DNA of 64,000 nt from CBDFGK01 sp965247075. Its GTDB lineage: Bacteria > Pseudomonadota > Gammaproteobacteria > Pseudomonadales > Halieaceae. Location of the stretch: assembly GCA_965247075.1 (NCBI GenBank), contig CBDFGK010000001.1:35913-99912 (forward strand), written 5' to 3'. Below the pieces are notes generated by a model. The model saw only the letters and a list, made by a program, of their open reading frames with translations, did not search any database and was not told the DNA's origin. Positions 18,198-26,657 of this stretch are shown piece after piece (the stretch's first letter is position 1; every line of letters begins with the position of its first letter). The position numbers were made by a program, and so were the translations under genes.

Positions 18198-19331
18198 ATG
18201 GGCCCCTTGAACGGCTATACAGTAATCGAATTATCGGGCATTGGGCCAGCTCCCATGGGTGGGATGATTCTCGCTGATATGGGAGCCGAAGTAATACGTA
18301 TCGAACGGGCCGGCGCGTGGAATCCACTCAAGTCCAGCGACATCAGCTTCCGCGGCAAAAAGTCAGTTGTGGTGAATCTGAAAGAATCCGAGGGTGTGGA
18401 GACCTTGCTGCGCATGGTGGAGAACGCCGATGTCTTGATCGACCCCTATCGACCGGGTGTCTGTGAAAAGCTGGGCGTGGGGCCGGATGAGTGTCTGCAG
18501 CGCAATCCCAAACTGATTTTTGCCCGTATGACCGGTTGGGGGCAGGAGGGTCCGCTGGCCAAGGCTGCCGGCCACGACATCAATTACATTGCCATAACTG
18601 GTGCCCTGTACGCCACGGGACGCAAAGGTGCAAAGCCTGTGCCGCCCTTAAACCTGGTGGGCGATATGGGCGGCGGTGGCATGTTGCTAGTGAACGGCGT
18701 ATTGGCGGCCTTGCTGGAAGCCCACAACTCGGGCAAGGGCCAGGTTATCGATGTCGCCATGGTAGACGGCGCCGCCCAGCTCATGTGGATGTTCCATGGT
18801 TTCCAGGCCGCCGGTGGCTGGGACGAGACTCAGCGCGAGTCTAATATGCTGGACGGAGCGGCACATTTTTACGACACCTATGAATGCGCCGATGGCGAGT
18901 ACATTTCCATCGGTTCCATCGAACCGAGGTTTTATGCCCTGTTGATAGAGAAGGCCGAGCTGGACCCAGCGGAGTTTGCCGACCAGCACAACCGCGCGCT
19001 CTGGCCGCAGTTGACGGCACGTTTAGATGAGATATTCAAAACCAAAACCCAGGCCCAGTGGTGCGAAATCATGGCCGGCACAGATGTATGTTTTGCGCCA
19101 GTGCTGAATTTTATGGATGCCCCCAAACATCCCGCCAACGTGGCCAGAAACACCTACATCGAAGTCGATGGCATTACCCAGCCGGCGCCGGCGCCGCGCT
19201 TTAGCCGCACCCCGGCCGAGGTTAGTCATGGTATCCGCGAGCTGGGAGCAGACACGGATGCAACCCTGACCGCCATGGGCTTTGCAACACAGGAAATTGC
19301 CGCCATGCGTGAGGCCGGCGTAATCGGGTAG
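18198..19331 (+). CDS. CaiB/BaiF-family protein, alpha-methylacyl-CoA racemase-like
   Basis: 377 aa class III CoA-transferase fold. The residues used by alpha-methylacyl-CoA racemases are in place: His126 (AAGHDINY), Asp156 (LVGDMGGGG) and a Glu at 242 (SIEPRFY), numbers that match Mycobacterium MCR almost one to one. This argues for 2-methylacyl-CoA racemisation, needed before (2S)-specific dehydrogenation of methyl-branched chains, rather than CoA transfer. It sits 29 bp after the SDR and 27 bp before the crotonase gene in one operon. Confidence 0.85.
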   Translation: MGPLNGYTVIELSGIGPAPMGGMILADMGAEVIRIERAGAWNPLKSSDISFRGKKSVVVNLKESEGVETLLRMVENADVLIDPYRPGVCEKLGVGPDECLQRNPKLIFARMTGWGQEGPLAKAAGHDINYIAITGALYATGRKGAKPVPPLNLVGDMGGGGMLLVNGVLAALLEAHNSGKGQVIDVAMVDGAAQLMWMFHGFQAAGGWDETQRESNMLDGAAHFYDTYECADGEYISIGSIEPRFYALLIEKAELDPAEFADQHNRALWPQLTARLDEIFKTKTQAQWCEIMAGTDVCFAPVLNFMDAPKHPANVARNTYIEVDGITQPAPAPRFSRTPAEVSHGIRELGADTDATLTAMGFATQEIAAMREAGVIG

Positions 19332-19358
19332 TCTTACATACGCACAGGAGACAGCACT

Positions 19359-20141
19359 ATGAGCAGTGAACAGAACGTCACCATTGAACGCAAAGGCCCG
19401 ACAGCCATTGTTAGTTTTAACCGTCCCGAGAGCCTCAATGCCATCGAGGCGGGAATACGGGCGGAAATTCTCGCCGCGGCCAATGAGGTGAACGCTGACG
19501 ACAGTATTCGTGTGGTGATTTTGACCGGCGCGGGGCGGGCCTTTTGTGCCGGTGCGGATCTCACCGAGAAGCAAGCGCCGGACTTTAGTGTTGAAGATAT
19601 GCTCAACCGGGAATACAAACCTGCGTTGATGGCCATTACCAACGCGCCAAAGCCGTGGCTCAGCGCCGTCAATGGTGCCGCCGCCGGGGTCGGTAGTGCT
19701 TTTGCCATGAACTGTGATCTTACCGTGATGGCCGAAGACGCCTATTTCTACCAGGCATTTGCTGCTATCAGCTTGATTCCCGATGGGGGTTCGACCTGGC
19801 ATCTGGCTCGCACGCTGGGTAAAAAGAAAGCCTACGAACTCATCGCTCTAGGGGAAAAACTCAAGGCGAATAAGTGCCTGCAGCTCGGTCTTTGTAACCG
19901 CGTGGTGCCCGCTGACAAGCTTATGGACGAGGCGCTGGCGCTGGCCACGGAGCTGGCGGGCAAGGCGCCCTTGTCGCTGCGCTACGCCAAGCAGACTGTT
20001 AATGCAGCCATGACCGAAAGCGTCGACCAGACCATATCCAACGAAGCGCGCTATCAAGCCCTGTGTATAAAAAGTGCAGATGCTGTTGAGGGCGCCACGG
20101 CATTTATAGAAAAACGCACGCCCAATTTTCAGGGTAGGTAA
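19359..20141 (+). CDS. Crotonase-family enoyl-CoA isomerase-like protein (PaaG-like)
   Basis: 260 aa. The fold signatures are clear (VILTGAGRAFCAGADL; NGAAAGVGSAFAMNCD), but both hydratase glutamates are absent: the first position is Ser/Ala at 113-114 and the second falls in FAAISL. Asp142 in LIPDGGST is where PaaG-type isomerases keep their catalytic acid. I therefore expect double-bond isomerisation or ring-related chemistry, not simple hydration. It ends the acyl-CoA dehydrogenase operon; two crotonase N-terminal stubs follow. Confidence 0.85.
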   Translation: MSSEQNVTIERKGPTAIVSFNRPESLNAIEAGIRAEILAAANEVNADDSIRVVILTGAGRAFCAGADLTEKQAPDFSVEDMLNREYKPALMAITNAPKPWLSAVNGAAAGVGSAFAMNCDLTVMAEDAYFYQAFAAISLIPDGGSTWHLARTLGKKKAYELIALGEKLKANKCLQLGLCNRVVPADKLMDEALALATELAGKAPLSLRYAKQTVNAAMTESVDQTISNEARYQALCIKSADAVEGATAFIEKRTPNFQGR

Positions 20142-20173
20142 AAAACAGTCGGGACACAGGAGAGGATAGGCGG

Positions 20174-20260
20174 GTGCGCGAAGAAATATTGTTGGCACAG
20201 AAGTCGGACAACATTGCCACGGTGACATTGAATCGCCCTGCTGTGTCCCTGCAACAGTGA
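20174..20260 (+). pseudogene. N-terminal stub of a crotonase gene
   Basis: A GTG with an upstream GGAGAGG site opens 28 codons that include EEILLAQKSDNIATVTLNRP, the first beta strands of an enoyl-CoA hydratase, and then stops. The remaining ~230 codons are missing. It directly follows the intact isomerase-like gene, so a further crotonase of the operon was probably deleted. Confidence 0.6.
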
Positions 20261-20409
20261 AAATAGGTAACAGCCTGGTCGACCGGGGCCTACGATTGAC
20301 AGGTCACAACATATCAGTGTCCCGTATTTATCCCACGCCAGAAATTCTGGCAGCGACCGTCACTACCTTCGCAGCGGACAACTTCAGCCGCTGATAAAGG
20401 AGTCTTGTG

Positions 20410-20556
20410 ATGAGCGACTGCCAGACGATCATTGTAGAACAACGCGGTGCGGACCATGCCATTATTTCGTGTGAGAAACACGGCCCCCGTTCAGTATCAT
20501 CTCGTATTGGAAGAGGCTGCCGGTTTACAAAGATTGTTAGACTGTTAGACTGCTAG
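20410..20556 (+). pseudogene. Second N-terminal stub of a crotonase-like gene
   Basis: An ATG preceded by AAGGAGTC begins MSDCQTIIVEQRGADHAIIS, which resembles another crotonase N-terminus, then diverges into non-homologous sequence and stops after 48 codons. Just downstream are two adjacent copies of GTTAGACT. Together with the stub at 20174 it suggests that two crotonase genes were lost from this interval. The 20261-20409 stretch between them holds no supported gene. Confidence 0.45.
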
Positions 20557-20581
20557 CCACCCTCAAAGTATTGGATTCTGG

Positions 20582-21217
20582 ATGATTTCAGCAGCAGCAC
20601 TGGACCGATTACGGGCCGGTAACCGCCGATTTGTGGAGGGCAATCTCAACAGCGGGATTCTCGCCAGCCCGGCCCGTCGCAATGCGCTGATCAGTGATCA
20701 AAAACCCTTTGCCATTATTCTCGGTTGTTCCGATTCCCGGGTGCCTGGAGAGATAATTTTTGACCAGGGCCTGGGCGACCTGTTTGTCATTCGCGTTGCC
20801 GGCAATGTGGTGGCGCCCTCGCAGATTGGCAGTATCGAATATGCCGCTGAGCAGTTCGGATGTCATTTGGTGGTTGTATTGGGGCATTCAAATTGTGGAG
20901 CGGTTACCGCGACCCTGGAACAGTTGCAACGCCCGGACAAAAACCGTTCACGTAACCTGCGTTCTATTGTTGGCCGCATTCAACCCTCGGTAGAGGGATT
21001 GCTGCTAACCGACGCAAGGCATGATCCAGAGCAACTCCTGCACGAGGCGGTTCGCGCTAATATACATGCCTCCGTCGAACAATTGCGACATGGCTCCGAT
21101 ATTCTGGAGAACCTTGTGCAGGATGGTGAATTGCAAATCGTTGGGGCCGAGTATTCCTTGAAAACCGGCATTATTGAGTTTTTTGAAAAAGAGATTGGCG
21201 ATGGCATCATTGATTGA
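20582..21217 (+). CDS. Beta-class carbonic anhydrase
   Basis: 211 aa. The zinc ligands Cys49, His102 and Cys105 and the Asp51-Arg53 dyad (GCSDSRVPG; GHSNCGAV) are intact, so reversible CO2 hydration is expected. The bicarbonate could serve the biotin-dependent acyl-CoA carboxylase whose carboxyltransferase subunit is two genes downstream; that link is inference. The stop overlaps the start of the next gene by 17 bp. Confidence 0.92.
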   Translation: MISAAALDRLRAGNRRFVEGNLNSGILASPARRNALISDQKPFAIILGCSDSRVPGEIIFDQGLGDLFVIRVAGNVVAPSQIGSIEYAAEQFGCHLVVVLGHSNCGAVTATLEQLQRPDKNRSRNLRSIVGRIQPSVEGLLLTDARHDPEQLLHEAVRANIHASVEQLRHGSDILENLVQDGELQIVGAEYSLKTGIIEFFEKEIGDGIID

Positions 21218-21764
21218 CGAGACTGATTACGGCCCCCTGGCTTGCCTGGTCGGGGTTTGGAAAGGCGGCGAAGGCATGGACGTGGCGCCTGAGCCCGATG
21301 ATGACGAGCGCAATCCCTATTACGAAACCCTGATCTTTGCGGCGACCGCTGACGTGACCAATGCCGAGCAGCAAACACTTTCGGTGCTGCGTTACCATCA
21401 GGAAGTACGGCGAAAATCCAACGACAAGGTGTTTCACGACCAAGTGGGCTACTGGCTCTGGGATGCCACTACCGGTGAGATTGTGCAAACACTGAGCATT
21501 CCACGCGCGGTAAGCCTGCTGGCGAGAGGGACAGCGAGCGTGCAGGGTGATACCACTGTGCTGCAAGTATGTGCCGCTGTTGGTGACGAGCAATGGGGAA
21601 TCATTCAATCACCCTTCATGCAGGAGAAAGCGCCCGTTGTGGGATTTAGCCACCGGATTACCGTTACCGGTGACAGGCTCCAATACAGCGAAACCACCTT
21701 GCTGCATATCTACGGGAAACAAAACCATGAACATACTGACGACAATGTTCTGCAACGTCAGTGA
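21201..21764 (+). CDS. Heme-binding beta-barrel (nitrobindin/THAP4-like) domain protein
   Basis: 187 aa from the ATG at 21201, chosen because homology begins at DYGPLACLVGVWKGGEGMD; a start at 21174 would add nine residues. The opening GxWxGxG and the YYETLIF strand match the fatty-acid-binding-like barrel of nitrobindin relatives, and the C-terminal SETTLLHIYGK lies at the end of the barrel. Such proteins bind heme or a hydrophobic ligand. Overlap with the carbonic anhydrase gene and 9 bp to the carboxylase gene indicate one transcript. Confidence 0.72.
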   Translation: MASLIDETDYGPLACLVGVWKGGEGMDVAPEPDDDERNPYYETLIFAATADVTNAEQQTLSVLRYHQEVRRKSNDKVFHDQVGYWLWDATTGEIVQTLSIPRAVSLLARGTASVQGDTTVLQVCAAVGDEQWGIIQSPFMQEKAPVVGFSHRITVTGDRLQYSETTLLHIYGKQNHEHTDDNVLQRQ

Positions 21765-21773
21765 GCGCCAGGC

Positions 21774-23324
21774 ATGAGTGATCAAAAACGACCCGAGCTG
21801 GCCTATGTAGATGAGCGCCACGACAAGACCCTGGATGAGCAGCGCGAGGAAGCCGCCGCGAAACGCCACGCCAAGGGCTACCGAACCGCGCGGGAAAACC
21901 TGGAAGACCTGGTCGATGCGGGCTCGTTCACCGAGTACGGCCAATTGGCCGTGGCAGCGCAGCGTAATCGCCGCGACTACGAAGATTTGCAGAGCCGCAC
22001 GGCGGCCGATGGGGTCATCACCGGCATCGGTACCGTCAACGGCCATCAAACGGCAGTCATTGTCTATGACTACTCCGTGCTGGCTGGCACCCAGGGCTTT
22101 TTCCATCACAAAAAGCTTGATCGTATTTGCGAACTTGCCGAAGACTGGAACCTGCCGGTCATCATGTACACAGAAGGTGGGGGCGGTAGGCCGGGTGACA
22201 CCGATGTGCAGGTGCAAATCGCCGGTTTGAATATTACTTCCTTTGCCACCTGGGTCAGGCTTTCCGGTCAGGTACCCAGAATAGCCATCAATAACGGCTA
22301 CTGTTTTGCGGGCAATGCAGCCTTGTTCGGTTGCGCTGATATTACCGTCGCAACACGCACATCGTGGATCGGCATGGCCGGCCCCGCCATGATTGAAGGC
22401 GGCGGCCTGGGGGTATTCGCGCCCACCGATATAGGGCCGATCAATGTGCAGGAAAAAAATGGCACCGTTGATATCGTCGCTGAAGACGAAGCTGACGCCA
22501 CGCGAATCAGCAAGCAGTTGCTGAGCTATTTCCAGGGGCCGGTGGAAGACTGGACCTGCTCCAGCCAGGACAGTTTGCGAGATGCTGTGCCTGAAGATCG
22601 ACGCTGGGGCTACCCGGTGCGGCGCATTATTGAAACCATCGCCGACGATGGATCATTTATGGAGTTGAGGCGTGTTTACGGTCGCCCCATCATTACTGGT
22701 TTTATACGCCTGGAGGGGAAACCGGCAGGACTGATAGCCAACGATTGTCAGCAACTCGGTGGTGCGGTGGATGCGGAAGCGGCCGAGAAGGCGGCACGTT
22801 TTTTGCAACTGTGTGATGCCTATGAACTGCCGGTGCTGTCACTGACAGATACTCCCGGTTTTATGGTCGGCCCCGACAGTGAAAAGCAGGCAGCCGTACG
22901 GCGCATGTCCAGCCTGTTTGTAACCGGTGCCAGTTTGACTGTTCCCATCATTGCCATATTCCTGCGCAAGGGCTATGGCCTGGGTGCCATGGCTATGACC
23001 GGCGGTAGTTTTGTTGCTCCTGTTTACGCCGCTGCCTGGCCCACGGGCGAGTTTGGCGGCATGGGGCTGGAAGGTGCGGTGCGGCTTGGCTACAGGAAGG
23101 AGCTGGAGGCAATCGAGGATAGCGAGGAGCGTGAGGCCCTGTTCGATAAACTGGTGGCCAGGATGTATGAAATTGGCAAGGCCACCGAGGCAGCGGCGCA
23201 CTTGGAGATCGATGCCGTCATTGACCCGGTCGATACTCGTGCGGTAATAATTCGCGCCTTGAATGCGGCCCCGCGACCGCGGCTCTCCCACGGCAAGCGC
23301 CGCAATTTTGTCGATACATGGTAA
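21774..23324 (+). CDS. Acyl-CoA carboxylase, carboxyltransferase (beta) subunit
   Basis: 516 aa with the two crotonase-like halves of biotin-dependent carboxyltransferases of the PccB/MccB group. The N-half holds the acyl-CoA site (NGYCFAGNAALFGCADI) and the C-half the biotin site (FLRKGYGLGAMAMTGGS, then AAWPTGEFGGMGLEGAV). It transfers carboxyl from biotin to an acyl-CoA. No biotin carboxylase or carrier gene is present in the window, so its alpha subunit must come from elsewhere. The preceding carbonic anhydrase may supply bicarbonate. Confidence 0.9.
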   Translation: MSDQKRPELAYVDERHDKTLDEQREEAAAKRHAKGYRTARENLEDLVDAGSFTEYGQLAVAAQRNRRDYEDLQSRTAADGVITGIGTVNGHQTAVIVYDYSVLAGTQGFFHHKKLDRICELAEDWNLPVIMYTEGGGGRPGDTDVQVQIAGLNITSFATWVRLSGQVPRIAINNGYCFAGNAALFGCADITVATRTSWIGMAGPAMIEGGGLGVFAPTDIGPINVQEKNGTVDIVAEDEADATRISKQLLSYFQGPVEDWTCSSQDSLRDAVPEDRRWGYPVRRIIETIADDGSFMELRRVYGRPIITGFIRLEGKPAGLIANDCQQLGGAVDAEAAEKAARFLQLCDAYELPVLSLTDTPGFMVGPDSEKQAAVRRMSSLFVTGASLTVPIIAIFLRKGYGLGAMAMTGGSFVAPVYAAAWPTGEFGGMGLEGAVRLGYRKELEAIEDSEEREALFDKLVARMYEIGKATEAAAHLEIDAVIDPVDTRAVIIRALNAAPRPRLSHGKRRNFVDTW

Positions 23325-23336
23325 CTGGCTTACGCA

Positions 23337-24344
23337 GTGACAGAAGAGATACCCACCGTCATCGTCTCAGGCTTTAATGCTGTTTTGCAGGTAGCAGAGC
23401 GGTTTGGTGTACAGCGACGAGAACTGCTGGCGCATGCACATTTGGAGCCGGAATGGCTGCGGCATCGGGACGATCGCTTGCCGGTAGCGGGTTTTCTTGA
23501 CTTATACAGTTTGGCGGCCAGTCATAGCGGTCGCGATGATATCGGTATTTTCGTGGGCCGCGCCAACTACTTCACCGGACTCAGCCTGCTCTTGTATATG
23601 TCGACCCTGTGTCACAGTCTGCGCGAGTACCTGAATCTGGTGCCCAGTATTCTCCGCTTGCGCGGCGATATTGGCGTATTGGCCATAGAGCGCGCCGGTG
23701 ATTTTATTCGCCTGGAATGGCGGCCGCTGCTGGAGCAGACCCGCGGCCAGCGTTTTTTGAGTGATGACATTCTCTCCTCATCGGCAGCCATCGTGAATGC
23801 CTTGTGCATAGATCCGATTCCAGTGCGCCGGGCACATTTTACCTATGCAGAGCCGGCCGACAGAGAGCAGTTAGAGCTGGCCCTTGGCACCGATCTACAT
23901 TTTGACCAGCCGGTAAGCTGTCTCTATTTTGATCGTTCCTGTCTGCATGCTCCGGTTATCAAATTGGACTATGAGCTGGATGAAAGCTGGACCTCTGCAT
24001 TACAGGATTTGTTTGAGTCAGAGTTTTCTGAAGATCCTTTTTTACATGCCGCGAGACAGGTTATTGCCCGCTTTTTGCCTACCGGTGAGGTATCTATCGA
24101 TGGCTTGGCCACGGAGCTAGGTGTTTCCAGGCGCACCCTGCAACGCCGCCTCACAGACCGGGATACACACTTTTTGCAGGTGCTGGCCGAGGTCCGAGCA
24201 GAACTGGCGGCTCGCTATCTGGGCGATCAACGCCTGGGTATCACCGAGATCGCCTTCCTGCTCGGATATTCTGACCTGGCCTCGTTCTCAACCGCTTTTC
24301 GCAGTTGGTACTATTGCTCTCCCAGCGAGTTTCGCAGTCGCTAA
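23337..24344 (+). CDS. AraC-family transcriptional regulator (second of two)
   Basis: 335 aa from a GTG, 12 bp after the carboxylase gene. It has the same architecture as the regulator at 14123: an arabinose-binding-like sensor (about 20-200), then LATELGVSRRTLQRRLTDRD and ITEIAFLLGYSDLASFSTAF as the two DNA-binding units. It probably controls the carboxylase/anhydrase operon or the adjoining catabolic genes. The two regulators are diverged paralogues, suggesting two inducing compounds. Confidence 0.87.
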   Translation: MTEEIPTVIVSGFNAVLQVAERFGVQRRELLAHAHLEPEWLRHRDDRLPVAGFLDLYSLAASHSGRDDIGIFVGRANYFTGLSLLLYMSTLCHSLREYLNLVPSILRLRGDIGVLAIERAGDFIRLEWRPLLEQTRGQRFLSDDILSSSAAIVNALCIDPIPVRRAHFTYAEPADREQLELALGTDLHFDQPVSCLYFDRSCLHAPVIKLDYELDESWTSALQDLFESEFSEDPFLHAARQVIARFLPTGEVSIDGLATELGVSRRTLQRRLTDRDTHFLQVLAEVRAELAARYLGDQRLGITEIAFLLGYSDLASFSTAFRSWYYCSPSEFRSR

Positions 24345-24585
24345 ACGGCATTCCTCATTCCGCTCGCATTGCGAAAGTGATCCTGGCCGCCAGCGCCCGG
24401 TTTGATCTCGAATCCACCCTCGAGCTGTAGTTGGTGGTGCTTGGAACACAGCATAATCAGGTTCTCAACCCGTGCATCAGCCTGTTGCTTGAATAAATCT
24501 GTAACATCTTCGTGTTCTGAATGGTTTTCAAATATACTTGCCTGAGCAATGCGGGTTTCTCGCCTGCGGAATCCTGTTGTTTTTT
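24341..24585 (-). pseudogene. HNH-endonuclease-like C-terminal stub
   Basis: A minus-strand frame ending at TAG (24341-24343) encodes ARVENLIMLCSKHHQLQLEG followed by GFEIKP. Asn-Leu-x-x-Leu-Cys-x-x-His-His with the trailing EGG is the end of HNH nuclease domains. No start codon or N-terminal part is present, and its stop overlaps the end of the AraC gene. It is a remnant of a selfish or 13E12-type nuclease gene. Confidence 0.5.
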
Positions 24586-24751
24586 CCAGTTACTGTTCGT
24601 ACCTTTAACGTAACAAATTCAAGAGGATTTTTTAATGCCTTGCGAAAATATTTCCTTATATTTTAATGGATTGAGAGTTTATGGATGCGCACTGGCCAGT
24701 GAGCTCCAAGCCAGTAACGACAGACTGGCTGCTGCTAATCAGGAAAGCTTT

Positions 24752-24874
24752 ATGCGCGCGTGGAAAGTAAATGAATTTGGCGAACCGGGCCAGGTACTGG
24801 CACTGGTCGAGAGTGCTGAGGATTTTGAAGCTGGCCAAAGCCAAGGTGGTGGTGCGGGTTCGCGCCTGATGTAG
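24752..24874 (+). pseudogene. N-terminal stub of an NADPH:quinone oxidoreductase-like gene
   Basis: After AGGAAAG an ATG opens MRAWKVNEFGEPGQVLALVE, the typical first strand of zinc-free alcohol dehydrogenase/quinone oxidoreductases. The frame then diverges; shifting by one base reads KVVVRVRA, a normal continuation, before a stop. The catalytic and NADPH domains are missing. The stub ends one base before the PhyH start. Confidence 0.6.
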
Positions 24875-24875
24875 C

Positions 24876-25733
24876 ATGCCAGATACTACTCAAGACTATG
24901 TCGTTTCCAGCATCCTGGAAGATCAGGCCACGCTACAGGCCCGCTTCCAGGAACTCGGTTACCTGCTTGTCAAGGGCTACATTGGTGCGCAACAATGCGA
25001 TCAATTGCTCGAAACTCTGTTGAACGAGCTTAAGCCCCACGTCGGCTTTGATGCCGATGTACACCAGCCGGTCCTGGTGGGACAGCCCTTTTTTGAAACC
25101 GATCGTACCTGGGATGAAGTGTATCCCCGCATCCAGTCACTGGAGTCGTTTCACAGCTTCTTTCACAGCAGCCACATTCAAAACCTGATGGAGACAGTTA
25201 GCGGCAAAGATGTTTTTGTTTACCCGATAAAAATGGCTCGCATCTCCACACCCGGCAAGATCGGCTATGAAACCCCACCTCATCAGGACGCCCACTCCCA
25301 CCGTGCCGGTCCCACCATGGCGGGCATCTGGGTGGCACTACACGACATTACGCAAGCAATGGGCCGGGTAAAGGTACTGGCCGGCTCCCACAAGGGCGGC
25401 GTGCGGCCCGTATTTCAGGCGGGGGGCGTAGGCGGAATCCAATGCGAAATATATGCCGAGGAAAACAACTGGCATGTCTCCGATTTTGAACAGGGCGATG
25501 TGCTAATTTTTCATTCCTGCTGCGTCCACAAAGCCGAGCCCAACACCACCGACAAGACCGTGCGCATCAGTGTGGATACGCGTTTTTGCGATTTCGGCGC
25601 GCCGGTATTTTCCACCAATTTTGAACCGCACCACGGCTGGCGCATCGATGGGCTAAACTGGGACGTGATCTACAAAAACTGGCAGCACAGCGATTACCAG
25701 TACTATTGGAAGGATTACCCCAATCTCTGTTAG
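24876..25733 (+). CDS. Phytanoyl-CoA dioxygenase (PhyH) family protein
   Basis: 285 aa Fe(II)/2-oxoglutarate oxygenase. The metal triad is His136-x-Asp138 (PPHQDAH) and His218 (CCVHKAEPN), with Arg230 (KTVRIS) for 2-oxoglutarate. Family members hydroxylate the alpha carbon of branched acyl-CoAs or other small substrates. Next to an alpha-methylacyl-CoA racemase operon this supports catabolism of a 3-methyl-branched chain, but PhyH relatives are very diverse. The start has no strong ribosome site because it lies against a truncated gene. Confidence 0.82.
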   Translation: MPDTTQDYVVSSILEDQATLQARFQELGYLLVKGYIGAQQCDQLLETLLNELKPHVGFDADVHQPVLVGQPFFETDRTWDEVYPRIQSLESFHSFFHSSHIQNLMETVSGKDVFVYPIKMARISTPGKIGYETPPHQDAHSHRAGPTMAGIWVALHDITQAMGRVKVLAGSHKGGVRPVFQAGGVGGIQCEIYAEENNWHVSDFEQGDVLIFHSCCVHKAEPNTTDKTVRISVDTRFCDFGAPVFSTNFEPHHGWRIDGLNWDVIYKNWQHSDYQYYWKDYPNLC

Positions 25734-25752
25734 GAAAACTGTTGGAGCCAAC

Positions 25753-26193
25753 ATGCCAATCGAACGACAAAAATTGGAACGTGAGTTTTTCCGCATGCTC
25801 AATCGGGTGGTAGAACCAGCGGTGCGCAAGGGCATCGGCTCCCCGCGTTTCGTGCCCGGTGGACTTATCGTGTTGGAAACCAGGGGTTTCAAGAGTGGTG
25901 CGACCAGGCGTACGCCCCTGGCAGCCACCCGACTGGGCGGCTATGTGTTTATCAGCACCTTTCGCGCTGAACGATCTTTCTGGATTAAGAACCTGCAAAA
26001 ACAGCCACGCACACGCTACTTCCTTGGTGGCAAGGCCCGCGACGCAAAAGCGTTCGTGATGACGGCAGGTAAGCGCTACCGTCGCCCCAAAGCCTTGCCG
26101 CCCGCCATCGGTAAAATCACCGATTTTCTGGCGCCCTATACACAGGCGGGATGGGCTTTTGCCGTGTTGATGCCCGTCAAAAAGGACAAATAA
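25753..26193 (+). CDS. Nitroreductase/quinone reductase family (deazaflavin-type split barrel)
   Basis: 146 aa. The pattern LIVLETRGFKSGATRRTPLA followed by GGYVFIST is that of Ddn-like F420- or flavin-dependent split-barrel proteins, which place the R-K/R-S-G turn near the cofactor phosphate. The family reduces quinones or nitro compounds at the membrane. It starts 19 bp after the PhyH gene and likely shares a transcript. Whether this organism makes F420 cannot be judged here. Confidence 0.7.
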   Translation: MPIERQKLEREFFRMLNRVVEPAVRKGIGSPRFVPGGLIVLETRGFKSGATRRTPLAATRLGGYVFISTFRAERSFWIKNLQKQPRTRYFLGGKARDAKAFVMTAGKRYRRPKALPPAIGKITDFLAPYTQAGWAFAVLMPVKKDK

Positions 26194-26209
26194 TACGGGA
26201 AGATAAGCC

Positions 26210-26605
26210 ATGGAAGAACCTGTATACGCTATCGCACACATCAACGTGAAGGATTACGACGCCTACCTGGGTATTACCGTGCCGGACTACCCCAATATGT
26301 TTTGCCGGTACAGCCCCAATACCAATATCGTCCACGGCGGCGGCATCATCGACTAGGTGGAATGCCAGGTGCGCTACACCATGGCCTGTATCATGGAGTT
26401 CATCCAAACCGACCTCAAGTCACTGGAATGCAAAGCCGATGTCAATATTGAATACAACAAGGAAGTACTGACACTCAGCGAAAGCCTGGCCTGGGGGCAC
26501 CCGGATGTCGATAGCCGGTACAAGAACAGCAAGGCGCCCGTGGTCAACAACTCGCCCTTTTGCTTCCAGCAATACCGGAAGCGGATCCACGACGGGGGTA
26601 TTTGA
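26210..26605 (+). pseudogene. Chimeric remnant: DUF1330-like start joined to the 3' end of a flavin monooxygenase (BVMO) gene
   Basis: The frame starts like a DUF1330 protein (EEPVYAIAHINVKDYDAY) and continues without a shift into LGITVPDYPNMFCRYSPNTN, the conserved C-terminal third of Baeyer-Villiger/FMO-type monooxygenases. A TAG at 26354-26356 interrupts it; beyond the stop the homology resumes (VECQVRYTMACIMEF) and continues to 26605. The junction falls at a shared AYL. Two losses, a deletion fusing the genes and a nonsense mutation, make it non-functional. Confidence 0.68.
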
Positions 26606-26657
26606 GAACTATATTATTGAGCGCTAAGCTCGCAACACAATACTAAAGGAACAAGCT

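Noticed and set aside
19023..19802. 259-codon minus-strand frame
   Set aside because: Shadow of the racemase-like and crotonase genes; no recognisable motif.
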